Under the pieces are notes generated by a model. That model was not told where the DNA came from. It did not search any database and was given only the letters and a program-made list of their open reading frames with translations. Below are positions 25,829 to 37,489 of a stretch of 64,000 bases of DNA, piece after piece. The translations under genes were made by a program, and so were the position numbers. The DNA is from Metridium senile (taxonomy: Eukaryota > Cnidaria > Anthozoa > Actiniaria > Metridiidae), in NCBI GenBank assembly GCA_949775045.1, contig OX459102.1, forward strand, positions 5,008,985-5,072,984. The letters run 5' to 3'. Numbering within the stretch: the first letter of the stretch is position 1; every line of letters begins with the position of its first letter.

Positions 25829-25962
25829 TGGCTGTTTATATGAAGGCGAGTTGTCCTTGCTAAGCGGGATAACTCTATTGTTTTGAGTCCCCCAGGCATG
25901 GAATACAAAACAAAAGAGTTATCCCGGCTAGCAGGAACAACTCGCTTTCATATAAAGAGCCC
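25829..25962. mobile_element. ~134-bp hairpin MITE
   Basis: About 45-bp inverted arms: GGCTGTTTATATGAAGGCGA then GTTGTCCTTGCTA on the left, and the matching AGCAGGAACAACTCGCTTTC then ATATAAAGAGCC on the right. A 35-bp loop separates GGATAACTC from GAGTTATCC. Confidence 0.75.
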
Positions 25963-26435
25963 TTTAGAGAACAATATGTATTTGTGCAGTCGCGTCCAAA
26001 TTTGCAGAACAATAATAAAACTGCCAGTTGTTGAAGCTTATTTATTGTAGAGCAGAGCAGAGCAATATTCCCGGTAATATTGTACAATATGTATGTGCAC
26101 CTTTTATTACGTTTATAGCGAATGTTGTTTCGGCGGCTATTCGCGACAATTTTACTATACGAAAATATTTGTCAAAAGCTCATTCTTAGAATAAAACTCA
26201 TTTAGTATTTTGAAGAGTGACAAACATAGAGCAAAATGTGAGATTCTTGACCTGATATATGTTGATCTGACCTTAAAAATGCCAAAAATCGAAAGGCACT
26301 ATTCTATCGGTGTGTCATGACTAATGTCGGGCTAATGCCATGCTTTTGTTGTCAAAACAAATCATCCTTTTCACGGTTTTAAACGTCTTATTAAACCTTA
26401 AAAAAATTCATGAATAGTACAAATACACATTAAAA

Positions 26436-26668
26436 AATAATATACAAATTAGGTAATACCTAATAGCGGAGCTCCCAGTTTAATTTTTTCTTACAACATC
26501 AATATGTGCATGTAAATACCACTTATTAGATATTTTCTTGGGTATAATATACGTGCTGATATTTTACGAGTTGCGTACGTTTAATCAGCAAGCAATGAGT
26601 AAAATGCCAGCCCGTAATACCCAAGAAAATATCTAATAAGGGATTTATTATACAACTTACTGTTTATT
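26436..26668 (+). mobile_element. Hairpin MITE-like unit, copy A
   Basis: Starts with the TATACAAATTAGGTAATACC palindrome and GGAGCTCC box. It then forms a stem from CTTATTAGATATTTTCTTGG to its reverse complement at 26617-26640. A near-identical unit lies at 35346-35577 and a broken one at 31417-32326. Confidence 0.7.
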
Positions 26669-26675
26669 TAGCAAA

Positions 26676-26850
26676 TAACTAAGGCTCAGCCGTGGTTTAT
26701 ACTCTGATAACTGCACGATGGACAGTTGAAAACACGAGAAAATGTCAAAAAGCACGAGCTGAAAGCGAGTGCTTTTTGATCATTTTCGAGTGTTTTCAAC
26801 TGTCCAGAGTGCAGTTATCAGAGTATAAACCACAACTCAGCCTTAGTTAT
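26676..26850. repeat. 175-bp near-perfect palindrome
   Basis: Arms run from ATAACTAAGGCTCAGC through GTGGTTTATACTCTGATAAC to the centre at AGCACGAGCTGAAAGCGAGTGCT, then back. As RNA it would fold into one long hairpin. A short derivative, GTGGTTTATACTCTGATAAA, lies at 30697. Confidence 0.85.
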
Positions 26851-27114
26851 ATGGTTTATTACATAGATTTACGAGCGAAATGTTGTCTTGCAAAAATCTA
26901 TTTTGTTCTTGCAAATTTTCGCTTCGATGCAATCGCGATATAACGCTAGTTTTGATTGGCTCAAGAATAGTAAAACTCTTCTCTGATTGGTCAAAAATGT
27001 GACAGCCAACATTCAAGTAGCTTTTTTCAATGCCAAGAACGGAAAGCTGAAAATTTTACAATCTTTGAAATCTCTGTCAGTTTTAGATTTAAATCTGTTC
27101 TAAAGCTCAAAACC

Positions 27115-29955
27115 AGGAGGGAGGGGATGACTCCATTGTATTCAAATTAGCTTCTCTGTTTATGGACCACACAATTGTGACGTCACATGGATACGGCAGT
27201 GAATCTTGTCAGTTTAGTTCGAGGGAGCCATTTTGAAATTCAGAAAACGAGGTTAAAATGAGGTAAAACAGCACATTGTAAAGTAGCTAATACACAGTGA
27301 GTGTTCTTTGCTTATATATTTACTAGTTGAGCGCAACTGATTTCGAAATACCTTTATAGTTGACTGTATTTTTTCGTTACAACTTCTCGGGAAGGCTGCA
27401 GTTCGTAATCAATAATGGCCAACCTTCGTTTGAAATCATAGTGATTTCGTGGGTAAAACTTTATGGAGCATTTTGAAAATAGGAGGTTATATTCATTGTA
27501 AGGTTTATTCTAGCCAGTTCGATTTTGGTTTTAATTGGAGCTGTGGTTCTTCTCATCAATCGATTTTTGTGTAGTTTCTCACTCTTTTGAACGGTAAATA
27601 ACTTATCCTGTACATGATTTTCATAGGTTATGATTTTTTTTTGTTTGTCTCTCACTATTTGCATCAAGTAACTTACACTTATTGCATAAACCTGCAGTAA
27701 TATTGCTTTGTATACATTGAAGTTGTTGATATATTTTTAAAAGTGAAATTAATAAAGCATAAATTAATCCATTAATAAATCCATATAAATTAATCCATTA
27801 ATAAATTACTTGATCCATGAAATATTCAAATAATTTGCTACTGTAGACTGTGTAACATTCCCTATTTAATACTGACTATGGTCACTGTCAAAGACAGTGT
27901 AAAGACTTATTGTTTTATTAATTTGTATCTGATGTTTTGGTTGAATGACATCACAGGTAGCCCAAGCTATGCATTTGTACGTTTTTTAGCAATATGACGA
28001 AATGTTTAAAATGCGAGTGTAAAATGCAATAAAAATAAACATGTCTACTTGTGTGTTTTTTTTCCTTTGCATTCCTTTGAAGTTTCAGGCCATTTCCTTC
28101 AATTTTGAGTGATTTATGGCTGTTGTTCTCCACTGAAAAACAGCCATAAACCACTATTTGTATTGCATTTTAGATATTTCGTCATATTGCTAAAAAACGT
28201 AGAAGTGCATAGCTTGGGCTACCTGTGATGTCATTCAACCAAAACATCAGATACAAATTAATAAAACAATAAGTCTTTACACTGTCTTTGACAGTGACCA
28301 TAGTCAGTATTAAATAGGGAATGTTACACAGTCTACAGTAGCAAATTATTTGAATATTTCATGGATCAAGTAATTTATTAATGGATTAATTTATAATGCT
28401 TTATTGATTTCACTTTTAAAAATATATCAACTTCAATGTATACAAAGCAATATTACTGCAGGTTTATGCAATAAGTGTAAGTTACTTGATGCAAATAGTG
28501 AGAGACAAAAAAAAAAAATCATAACCTATGGAAATCATATGTACAGGATAAGTTATTTACCGTTCAAAAGAGTGAGAAACTACACAAAAATCGATTGATG
28601 AGAAGAACCACAGCTCCAATTAAAACCAAAATCGAACTGGCTAGAATAAACCTTACAATGAATATAACCTCCTATTTTCAAAATGCTCCATAAAGTTTTA
28701 CCCACGAAATCACTATGATTTCAAACGAAGGTTGGCCATTATTGATTACGAACTGCAGCCTTCCCGAGAACATTACCAGAAATCTAAGACATTTTACGTC
28801 CGCGATATTATGACCAGCGGTCTACTGGCAGTCCAGAATTAACCTCGAATTTCTATCGAAATAAATCAATTTATCAAAACCAAACTACTATAAGTTTGTT
28901 TAGAATTACCAAGCGATTCTGGTGCAGTTGAGATATTTAAAATTGAAGCGCTCGCTTACGCTCGGCATAGAATAATTCGAACGAATTAGGTTACTTAGAA
29001 AATTCCAAAAGGACACAGGAAGCCCATGCTATGAACTTTGAATTTTGAATTTCCCGCTTAAGAAGCCTTCGGATTCTTTAAACAGCGGTATAACACGTAA
29101 AATCACCAGGCTACTAAGCTGTAAACATTGCAAACGACTCGACGATCGAAACAAGCTTCTTTGCAGGATTTATCGGTCATTTTTTATGATATTTTGGTGT
29201 AAAATTGAAATTTTTAAAACTAAAATATTATCACTTTTTACCGTTAATCTGCGTCATTGGTGTATTACTTGGAAAGACTTCTAAAACAGCATTGATAAGC
29301 CCGTAATCTCAGAAGCATTTTATGAAGGCGGCAAGAATGGATCCATGTAAACTATCGATGGCAGGCGATGCTGAACACAAGGTAAATTACACATTTTTCG
29401 CTGAAATACAGACTAAAGTAAAGCAATTATTTCTCGATAATGTTATTCCTTTGTGCTGCATATTGAGAAAACTAAATCAAACGTAACTTGCACAAATGAA
29501 TAGAAATTATACTCGAGTTAAAAGTTAGGAGGCGGCACCAATAGTACAATGATATTTAGCAAATATATTAGACATTTTCTTTCTGAGCCCATACATTTAT
29601 CAGTAATTCTGAGCGGCCATTTTTAAATGCCACAAATCTAACTTTAGCATGCGGTGACGTCACATGTCTTCGATTTCTGGTAATGAGTTGTAACGAAAAA
29701 ATACAGTCAACTATAAAGGTATTTCGAAATCAGTTGCGCTCAACTAGTAAATATATAAGCAAAGAACACTCACTGTGTATTAGCTACTTTACAATGTGCT
29801 GTTTTACCTCATTTTAACCTCGTTTTCTGAATTTCAAAATGGCTCCCTCGAACTAAACTGACAAGATTCACTGCCGTATCCATGTGACGTCACAATTGTG
29901 TGGTCCATAAACAGAGAAGCTAATTTGAATACAATGGAGTCATCCCCTCCCTCCT
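27115..29955. mobile_element. 2.84-kb foldback element, 10-bp TSD (MULE-like)
   Basis: The ends are AGGAGGGAGGGGATGACTCC and its exact reverse complement, flanked by a perfect 10-bp duplication GCTCAAAACC (27105-27114 and 29956-29965). The left arm is about 1 kb (27115-28118). The right arm is continuous from a hairpin loop at about 28120-28145 outwards, apart from a nested insertion at 28771-29685. TSDs of 9-11 bp and very long TIRs are typical of Mutator-like elements. No transposase, so it is non-autonomous. The arms contain mirrored short frames, which are shadows. Confidence 0.88.
28771..29685. mobile_element. 915-bp element nested in the foldback arm
   Basis: Ends CATTACCAGAAATCTAAGAC and the near reverse complement ending CTTCGATTTCTGGTAATG. 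Comparison with the intact left arm (CCGAGAAGTTGTAACG) shows exactly where it entered, with at most one duplicated base. Non-coding. Confidence 0.75.
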
Positions 29956-29965
29956 GCTCAAAACC

Positions 29966-30767
29966 TAAATATTTAAACTGTTAAAGGAATCAATCTTGTT
30001 TACAAAAGCCAAAGCTTCATCCGTTGAGAGAAGAGAAGCGAAAAAACAGCGACAAGAGAAACAAAACAGCCATCGAAAGATCGACAAATTTACCGTGGAA
30101 AAAAAAAACACAAAATGGAGTTAGAAAACAGGGTAACGAAGACAAACTGTCACAGTTAAACATAAGAACCTGCTACTCTACTAAGGAATAGCTACAAAGC
30201 TACTCTCAATAGCTACTCTGTTTGTTTTTTACTATCAAAATGACATGAAATGAGACAACCACGAGGCCGTTACAACTAGCGAAGATTTACGGTAGGATTA
30301 ATATGAAGTTATTTTATGACAAAAAGAAAACAATTTAGCCACAAAAAGACATTTATCAAAAATAATCAACTCGAAAATGTATTTTCTATGAACTGTTTTT
30401 TGATTTGCCGTTCTTACTTGAAAAATTAACATTTTTAATTTGTCAGTCATAACCTGAACATTTGAAAGCAAATCTTGAAAAGGTTAGATATTTTTGTCTA
30501 TTATTTGAAGTTCATGTGAGTTTCTGAATTATCTAGAAATCATATTTACTTGAAATCATTATTCGTGTAAGAATATAATAGCAAAGTCATGAATTAAATC
30601 GATGTTTTCGTCTCAAAAACGTCTCGTCTTTATTTGCTTTTCTCTCTCGAACTTCGGTAAGTTTTCTTGCAAAGTCACTGACCACAGAGAGAAGCGTGGT
30701 TTATACTCTGATAAACCACGGTTTTTTAACCAATCATAGCGCGTGTTAGAATGTATCTATGTTATAA
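29966..30767. other. Non-coding spacer
   Basis: AT-rich DNA. It contains a 24-bp palindrome remnant of the 26676 hairpin at 30697-30720. No gene. Confidence 0.5.
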
Positions 30768-31416
30768 TGTAATTTATATAGCATTTTTCATCGAAAAATA
30801 TAACCTTTCGGAGATTCAGCGTGCGGAGAGAGAATCAAAACAAAGCCCTGGAAAAGCCAGTAAAATGTAAGATATTTCTCGCTCTCTTTTTGATTGACAT
30901 AATGTCAAAAACCTCATTGGCTATCGATGTAGATGACGCCATCATGTAACGCAACGCACAAAAGGAAAGTTTGTCATTTACACGAGGGGCGGAGATTTCT
31001 CATTGAAAAAAGTCCCATAAAAGCATGTTAATGGACAATTCATGAATGGAAATTGATTTAATGTAAGTAAAAAATTGTAATAAATCTCACTGCCTTTTCT
31101 TAGGTTGGTTATCGTTTTCATTCTATGCACTTTTTCATCTTTTTCTCAAATTTTCAACTGTCACTTCAGTCAATAGTTTTGTTCAGACAAAAAAGTGTTC
31201 AGAAAATGTTTTTGATAGAAAATACCATTCCCAAGCGAAAGTGTGAATAGCCTTATTATTATCCCTTTTATTTTTAAGTCATTAAGCTTATTTTGCTTTT
31301 GATAACGCCTTGAAAAAGTGCTTCGGCTGAACAGTCGTTTTACGGCCGCTTTTTACCTTCTTTTATTTTCCAAAGTTAGTTAGGATTCCGGATAGAAAAG
31401 GTTAAACCTTTTCATC
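30768..31416 (-). repeat. 650-bp repeat (GGAGCTCC-family 3' part), copy A
   Basis: Near-identical to 34212-34866 and 35578-36256; landmarks are GATTCAGCG.GCGGAGAGAG, GACGCCATCATGTAACGCAA and ACGGCCGCTTTTTACCTTC. It ends at CCTTTTCATCGTA, where it meets another repeat's TATACAAATTAGG terminus. Confidence 0.85.
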
Positions 31417-32326
31417 GTAATATACAAATTAGGTAATACCTAATAGCGGAGCTCCTAGCCTGCGTAGCTCGGCCCTAGGAGAAAGGAGCGGAGGGGAGGG
31501 GAGGGGGATTGGGCTGAGGAAGGGAAGAAGGGAGGGCCTGCAGCGAAGACCCTTGATTTTCCATAATTTCGCGCACGGATTCCGTGCGCGAAATTCCCAT
31601 TGGTCGAGAGCGACCAGGTGAAATCTCATTGGCTGTTGTTAGCTATATTGTGACATGTCAATATTGAACAGACCAACGGTAGCTTGAGCTGTAACGAGTA
31701 GCTCTAATTACAAACGGCTATTTCAGACAAGTCATGAGATCAAGAAATTTCGATCTATATAACATATCTAATAGCGAGACCTTGGCATCAGAAGTTCAAA
31801 ACTGATAAATATTTTTGGTTTATTTCACATTGGGTAAAGTGAATATGCTTTCTGACTGAATAAAGCAAGATATGCTGCATTGGTTACTTGACCTTTGAAG
31901 GTCATGTAAAATAGACTTGATTTCCGTTTGTGAAGTAAACACGCTCATTTCTTTTGAGTTTTGAGCTTTGGAACTTTATTAGACAAGTTTATAATGATAA
32001 TTTTGATTGTGAAAATTTGGGACACAAATATAATAGTAATATATTTTGAAATACGAAGTTTTGATGTTAGGAAACACTAGTAATGGAAGTGACAATTATG
32101 ACAGCTAAACCAGACAACAAACAGTGCTAGGAAGAGGGCGTAATGGAAAATTAAGGGTCTTCGCTGCAGGCCCTCCCTTCTTCCCTTCCTCTCCCCATCT
32201 TCCTCCCCTCCGTCCCCTTTTCCCTTTTTTTCTTACAACATCAATATGTGCATGTAAATACCACTTATTAGATAATTTCTTGGGTATTATATATTACGGG
32301 CTGATATTTTACGAGTTGCTTACGTA
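31417..32326 (+). mobile_element. Hairpin MITE-like unit, copy B, split
   Basis: The left end (31417-31453) and the later part (32228-32326) match the copies at 26436 and 35346. A G-rich element separates them, and the 3' half is cut off by a LINE at about 32327. Confidence 0.7.
31454..32227. mobile_element. Element with G-rich inverted repeats
   Basis: A purine-rich arm at 31480-31590 (GAGGGGAGGGGAGGGGGATT, GGGCCTGCAGCGAAGACCCT) pairs with 32135-32225. Inserted in the hairpin unit; about eight target bases are missing or altered. Open frames in the arms are shadows. Confidence 0.65.
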
Positions 32327-32873
32327 TTTTGCCGGGCAATAAGGACATTGAGTGGGTATCAGTCTATCAAAGAGTGTATTGCTTAACAAATAATTTTAGA
32401 TTAAGAGAATTCCAATATAAGATACTGAATAACTGTTTATTCTTAAACATGAAGTTATATAAATTTAAAATAGTGGACTCGCCTTTATGCACATTTTGTA
32501 AAACATTAAACGAATATATGAAACATTTTTTGTCGAATGTGTAAAATCAAAGGACCTATACTTTAACATTAACCAATGTCTAAGCAGCGCAAATGTAAAG
32601 TTAATACCAGAGCTAAGTTTTAAAAATGTTCTCATTAATAGGGAGTTCTATGGAAGGTTTCTTATTTTTACTATACAAATATGTACTTTATAATTGCAAA
32701 CAAAAACAGTTACTTCCTGTCATTAAATATTATCAAATAAATCTAATAGACTATGAAAAAATCGAATACATCATTGCAAAAAATAACAACAAGCTATACA
32801 CTCATTTGAAAAAATATGAGAAAATCCAAAGCTTAATTCATAATTTAGTCAATATAATGTATTACTTTTTTTC
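32327..32873 (+). pseudogene. L1/Tx1-like LINE C-terminus (zf-RVT region)
   Basis: Two frames give REFQYKILNN, KFKIVDSPLCTFCKTLNEY with C-x2-C then H near FLSNV, then FLLLYKYVLYNCKQKQLLP and YIIAKNNNKLYTHLKKYE. This is the zinc-binding C-terminal region of L1/Tx1-type reverse transcriptases. At least one frameshift (about 32540) is present; only the 3' end of the element inserted here. Confidence 0.75.
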
Positions 32874-34064
32874 GGTCCGGTATCCTGTGATTCGCGCGCT
32901 GTGATTGGCTAGCGAGCGGGCCGGTTTTTCACGATCTACCCGGTCCGCGGTATCCTGTTCGTTGGTGCCATTTCTTCCCAGCGATATTAATTTTTGAAAA
33001 GTCTTCTTTAATAGGTAATTGTTAATTATGGTAATTTATCGAACAAAATAGTAGGAGATCTAGAATTCTGAATTGACCAAAACACTGACAGAATGGACAG
33101 AATGTGATAACCGACTGAGAGAAAATTAAAAGCTACATGGCGAGCATTGGTTGTTTTTGCAAACATAAGCAAAAGTTGAGAAAATCAAATCAATATTGCA
33201 AAACCTCCCGAGAGAATACACGAGAATACACAAAAGGTTGTGATAATACACCAGGGTTTTTTTTTAATTTTCTAAAGAATATAAAGCTCGTTCACATACC
33301 TCGATAATAGTTGAAAAATATACTTGTAGTTTTTATCTTTCCTTGCATTGTAAACAACACGGCGGTGAATTGAGCTATCTTTCTTGATGAGATATGTCTT
33401 TGCTTTTCAGTCACTTTTAAAATGCTATAAATCCACGAGAAGTTTATGTACAAAGTCTACAACGTTTTTGAAGTAAGGAAGTGTTCTTGTCTTTCTTTTT
33501 CTGCACACAAAAGGATAAACAATCTTGAAAAAGGTTGATTTGCTTGATTCAAAGTCCTGTCAGCGATCCTAATGCTTTCAACTTTCATCTTCTTCATAAA
33601 TTACGACACAGACAAATTAATTCCTTCAACAGTTGTCGGCGACTTCGACTAAATTTCTTATTTCTTATCATTTATCGAAAAATAAGCTTCAGTAGGCTTT
33701 TTTCTTGATGCAAACGTCCACAAGAACGACGAATTTCAACTCGTTTCAACATCCATCTTGGTTCACTCAGTGTTCGTGTCAGCTAAAATCCTTTGTAAAA
33801 CTTGTTTTTTGTTTCTTGACTTTCTTTGATGTTGAGATATAAACAATACCCTTTCTCTTTAAACGATATTTGATTTGGAATGATGGAGAAAGCTGCAGTA
33901 ATTTAAAATATTTTGGCATTAAAATGTCTGTAAGTTTGTCGAGGCGCTGTCACACTGAATGAAAACCGGTTTCTGACAACCCGCTCGGCGGACCTCGGCG
34001 GACCTCGGTCCGTACATCCAAGACCTCGGGCAGTTTTTCACTATACGGACCTCCCAGCCGGTAA
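32874..34064. mobile_element. Insertion in the LINE tail, CG-rich ends
   Basis: The left end is CCGGTATCCTGTGATTCGCG with GGTCCGCGGTATCC further in. The right end has CGGACCTCGGCGGACCTCGG and TTTTTCACTATACGGACCTC. The ends are only loosely inverted copies. The LINE-like 3' UTR resumes at about 34065. Non-coding inside. Confidence 0.45.
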
Positions 34065-34205
34065 ATAACATATATATAACGAATTAGCCAAAAAACGTTA
34101 TATTTAATTTATGTACTTTTTCAGTCTTTTGTAATTGTGTTTATGTAAGTGTAAAAAACTATCAAAAAATCAATAAAATATATAAAAAAAACTGTTAACT
34201 GTTAA
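34065..34205 (+). repeat. LINE 3' UTR and tail
   Basis: AT-rich tail ending in AAAAAAAACTGTTAACTGTTAACT. The host repeat resumes at GTTTATTGTAATTT, which matches 35570 and so marks the LINE 3' boundary. Confidence 0.6.
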
Positions 34206-35345
34206 CTGTTTATTGTAATTTCTATAGCATTTTTAATCGAAAAATATAACTTTTCGAAGATTCAGCGCGCGGAGAGAGAATCAAAACAAAGCCCTGGAAA
34301 AGCCAGTAAAATGTAAGATATTTCTCGCTCTCTTTTTGATTGACATAATGTCAAAAACCTCATTGGCTATCGATGTAGATGACGCCATCATGTAACGCAA
34401 CGCACAAAAGGAAAGTTTGTCATTTACACGAGGGGCGGAGATTTCTCATTGAAAAAAGTCCCATAAAAGCATGTTAATGGACAATTCATGAATGGAAATT
34501 GATTTAATGTAAGTAAAAAATTGTAATAAATCTCACTGCCTTTTCTTAGGTTGGTTATCGTTTTCATTCTATGCACTTTTTCATCTTTTTCTCAAATTTT
34601 CAACTGTCACTTCAGTCAATAGTTTTGTTCAGACAAAAAAGTGTTCAGAAAATGTTTTTGATGGAAAATACCATTCCCAAGCGAAAGTGTGAATAGCCTT
34701 ATTATTATCCCTTTTATTTTTAAGTCATTAAGCTTATTTTGCTTTTGATAACGCCTTGAAAAAGTGCTTCGGCTGAACAGTCGTTTTACGGCCGCTTTTT
34801 ACCTTCTTTTATTTTCCAAAGTTAGTTAGGATTCCGGATAGAAAAGGTTAAACCTTTTCATCGTATTAGATTTACTAAAAAGTAGTCATGGCAAATCTTC
34901 AAAACAAAACAAAAAGTTATTTTGAAATGGAATTAAAAGCCTCAAGAATTAAAAGTTCTACCAACACAACTGATCGATTTGAAAAGACAAGGATATTAAA
35001 ACAAGGTATTTTATTATGAAAAACTTTGTGTAAAACATCATTTTGTTCTGTAAAAAAAACTTTAACGACTTTGAAGTAAAAACTACAAAAAAAGCTCGTT
35101 TCGTAAGCATTAAATAGTCAGTATTGCTAAATAAAAATAAGTTTTCAACCAATTTTAAATTATGTTTGTATTTCGATTCATCTTTGATGTTTTCCGTTGA
35201 TGAGGTTAAAGTACATAAATAAACAACTTTTTCAATCGAAAAAGGCTACAAAAAGTACAATTTACACATGCACAAATGATTTTAAACTTTTTCTCTTTTG
35301 TTTCTATAATAAAACAGAGAACGGATTTTTCCTTTTTGAACATTA
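34206..35345 (-). mobile_element. GGAGCTCC-family 3' part, copy B
   Basis: 34212-34866 is the 650-bp repeat. 34867-35345 continues with the segment also found at 5575-6062 (GTAGTCATGGCAA, GATTTGAAAAGACA). Reads right to left relative to copy 1. Confidence 0.75.
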
Positions 35346-35577
35346 ATTATAATATACAAATTAGGTAATACCTAATAGCGGAGCTCCCAGTTTAATGTTT
35401 TCTTACAACATCAATATGTGCATGTAAATACCACTTATTAGATATTTTCTTGGGTATAATATACGTGCTGATATTTTACGAGTTGCGTACGTTTAATCAG
35501 CAAGCAATGAGTAAAATGCCAGCCCGTAATACCCAAGAAAATGTCTAATAAGGGATTTATTATACAACTTACTGTTT
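35346..35577 (+). mobile_element. Hairpin MITE-like unit, copy C
   Basis: Near-identical to 26436-26668, complete with both stem arms and the closing TTATTATACAACTTACTGTT. Confidence 0.8.
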
Positions 35578-37489
35578 ATTGTAATTTATATAGCATTTTT
35601 CATCGAAAAATATACCCTTTCGGAGATTCAGCGCGCGGAGAGAGAATCAAAACAAAGCCCTGGAAAAGCCAGTAATATGTAAGATATTTCTCGCTCTCTT
35701 TTTGATTGACATAATGTCAAAAACCTCAGATCATTGGCTATCGATGTAGATGACACCATCATGTAACGCAACGCACGAAAGGAAAGTTTGTCAATTTACA
35801 CGAGGGACGGAGATTTCTCATTGAAAAAAAAAAAAACAAAAAAAAAACCGATAATAAAAGCATGTTAATGGACAATTCATGAATGGAAATTGATTTAATG
35901 TAAGTGAAAAAGTTGTAATAAATTCCACTGCTTTTTCTTAGGTTGGTTATCGTTTTCATTCTATGCACTTTTTCATCTTTTTCTCAAATTTTCAACTGTC
36001 ACTTCAGTCAATAGTGTTGTTCAGACAAAAAAGTGTTCAGAAATGTTTTTGATGGAAAATACGATTCCCAAACGATAGTGTGAATAGCCTTATTATTATC
36101 CCTTTTATTTTTAAGTCATTAAGCTTATTTTGCTTTTGATAACGCCTTGAAAAAGTGCTTTGGCTGAACAGTCGTTTTACGGCCGCTTTTTACCTTCTTT
36201 TATTTTCCAAAGTTAGTTAGGATTCCGAATAAAAAAGGTTAAACCTTTTCATCGTATTAGATTTATTAAAAAGTAGTCATGGCAAATCATAAAACAAAAC
36301 AAAAAGTTATTTTGAAATGGAATTAACTGACGCCTCAAGAATTATAAGTTCTACCAACACAAGATCGATTTGAAAAGACATTAATTTTAAAACAAGGTAT
36401 TTTATTATGAAAAACTTTTTGTAAAACATCATTTTGTTCTGTAAAAAAAACTTTAACGACTTTGAAGTAAAAACTACTAAAAAAGCTCGTTTAGAAAGCA
36501 TAAAATAGTTAATATTGCTAAATAAACAGAAGTTATTCTACCAATTTTAAATTATGTTTGTATTTCAATTCATCTTTGATGTTTTCCGTTTATGAGGTAA
36601 AACTATGACAAAACAAGTTGAAGATTGAACTAATTTAAGCTGCAAACAGACCCTACTTTTACACGAAAACTACGACGAAACGAGTTGAAGATTGAACTAA
36701 TTTTTGAGTTTTGTCTCTCAAAAACTTGAAACAAATGATAATCTTGAACCATGGATAATAAAAACACTTGAACTTACGGTGATTATTTTCTTGAGGTTTT
36801 CTTTCTTCAATGACATTGATCATATTTTGACGAATAGATGTAAGCTTATGTACTTGAATTTTGATGGATTAAACATTGTTCATAGTTCAACTGCCAAGCT
36901 TGAAAATCCTTTAATAAACTGTGCCGAGGGAAGCAATTTGAAGACAGTTTTCATAACAAACAAGGTCGCTTCTTTATCAATTTGTTTTGAATTGCTGTAG
37001 TCTTTTAATATTCTTCCACGAAGGTATCTACAAATACGTTTTCTTGATCTTTTGGAATCAGTCTTTTGCTTTTCTTTAGTATAATTTCTTCGTTTTTGTG
37101 TCCTTCAAGTTTATGTTCTTCTTCGGTCACAACTCTCTTTATGTTCTTCGAAGTTCATCTTTCTCCGTTGTTATTTTGAATTAATGAAAGCTCTGCTATT
37201 AGCAAGTAGTATTTTGTTGTTTGTTTGCCTTTTTTAAGATAAAAGAAAACTTTGCTTTGTTGGTCTAGTGCTATTTGGCGCGCGCGTCACTTTTGTTCCC
37301 GCCGAAATGTAACAGCCAATCAGCATCGCGATGGGCGCGGACGTCGGACGTCGGACGTCGGACGTCGGACGTACGCTTGGGATACCTGTGTAAAAACCAT
37401 CGAAAATAGACTCGATGCATTACCATTTTTCCTTAAGTATGGTGCTCCGCTCGCGCGGGCCTTCGGCCCGCGCGGGAGCTCCGCTATTA
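35578..37489 (-). mobile_element. GGAGCTCC-family repeat, fullest copy
   Basis: Runs on the minus strand from AATAGCGGAGCTCCCGCGCG (37489) past a GC hairpin (GCGCGGGCC-TTC-GGCCCGCGC), five GGACGTC units and a decayed M-N-F-E-E-H-K-E-S frame. It ends in the 650-bp repeat at 35578. About 1.9 kb. It shows the order of blocks seen piecemeal in the other copies. Frames are broken by many stops. Confidence 0.7.
37338..37373. repeat. (GGACGTC)n, 7-bp tandem repeat
   Basis: About five units at the same position in the family where the neighbouring copy has (GGAC)n. Confidence 0.9.

Larger units (their letters stand above)
23815..26515. mobile_element. Composite interval bounded by inverted GGAGCTCC/palindrome repeats
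   Basis: The left end (about 23815-23893, minus orientation) and the right end (26436-26515, plus) share GATGTTGTAAGAA, GGAGCTCCGCTATT and the perfect 15-bp palindrome TTAGGTAATACCTAA, facing each other. The 2.5 kb between holds a duplicated gene segment (24870-25440), a small MITE and no intact gene. It could be one transposed unit or two separate insertions of the same repeat. Confidence 0.5.

Noticed and set aside
27461..28598. Mirrored ~65-residue frames on opposite strands
   Set aside because: They are the same sequence read from the two arms of the foldback element; no domain and no initiation context.
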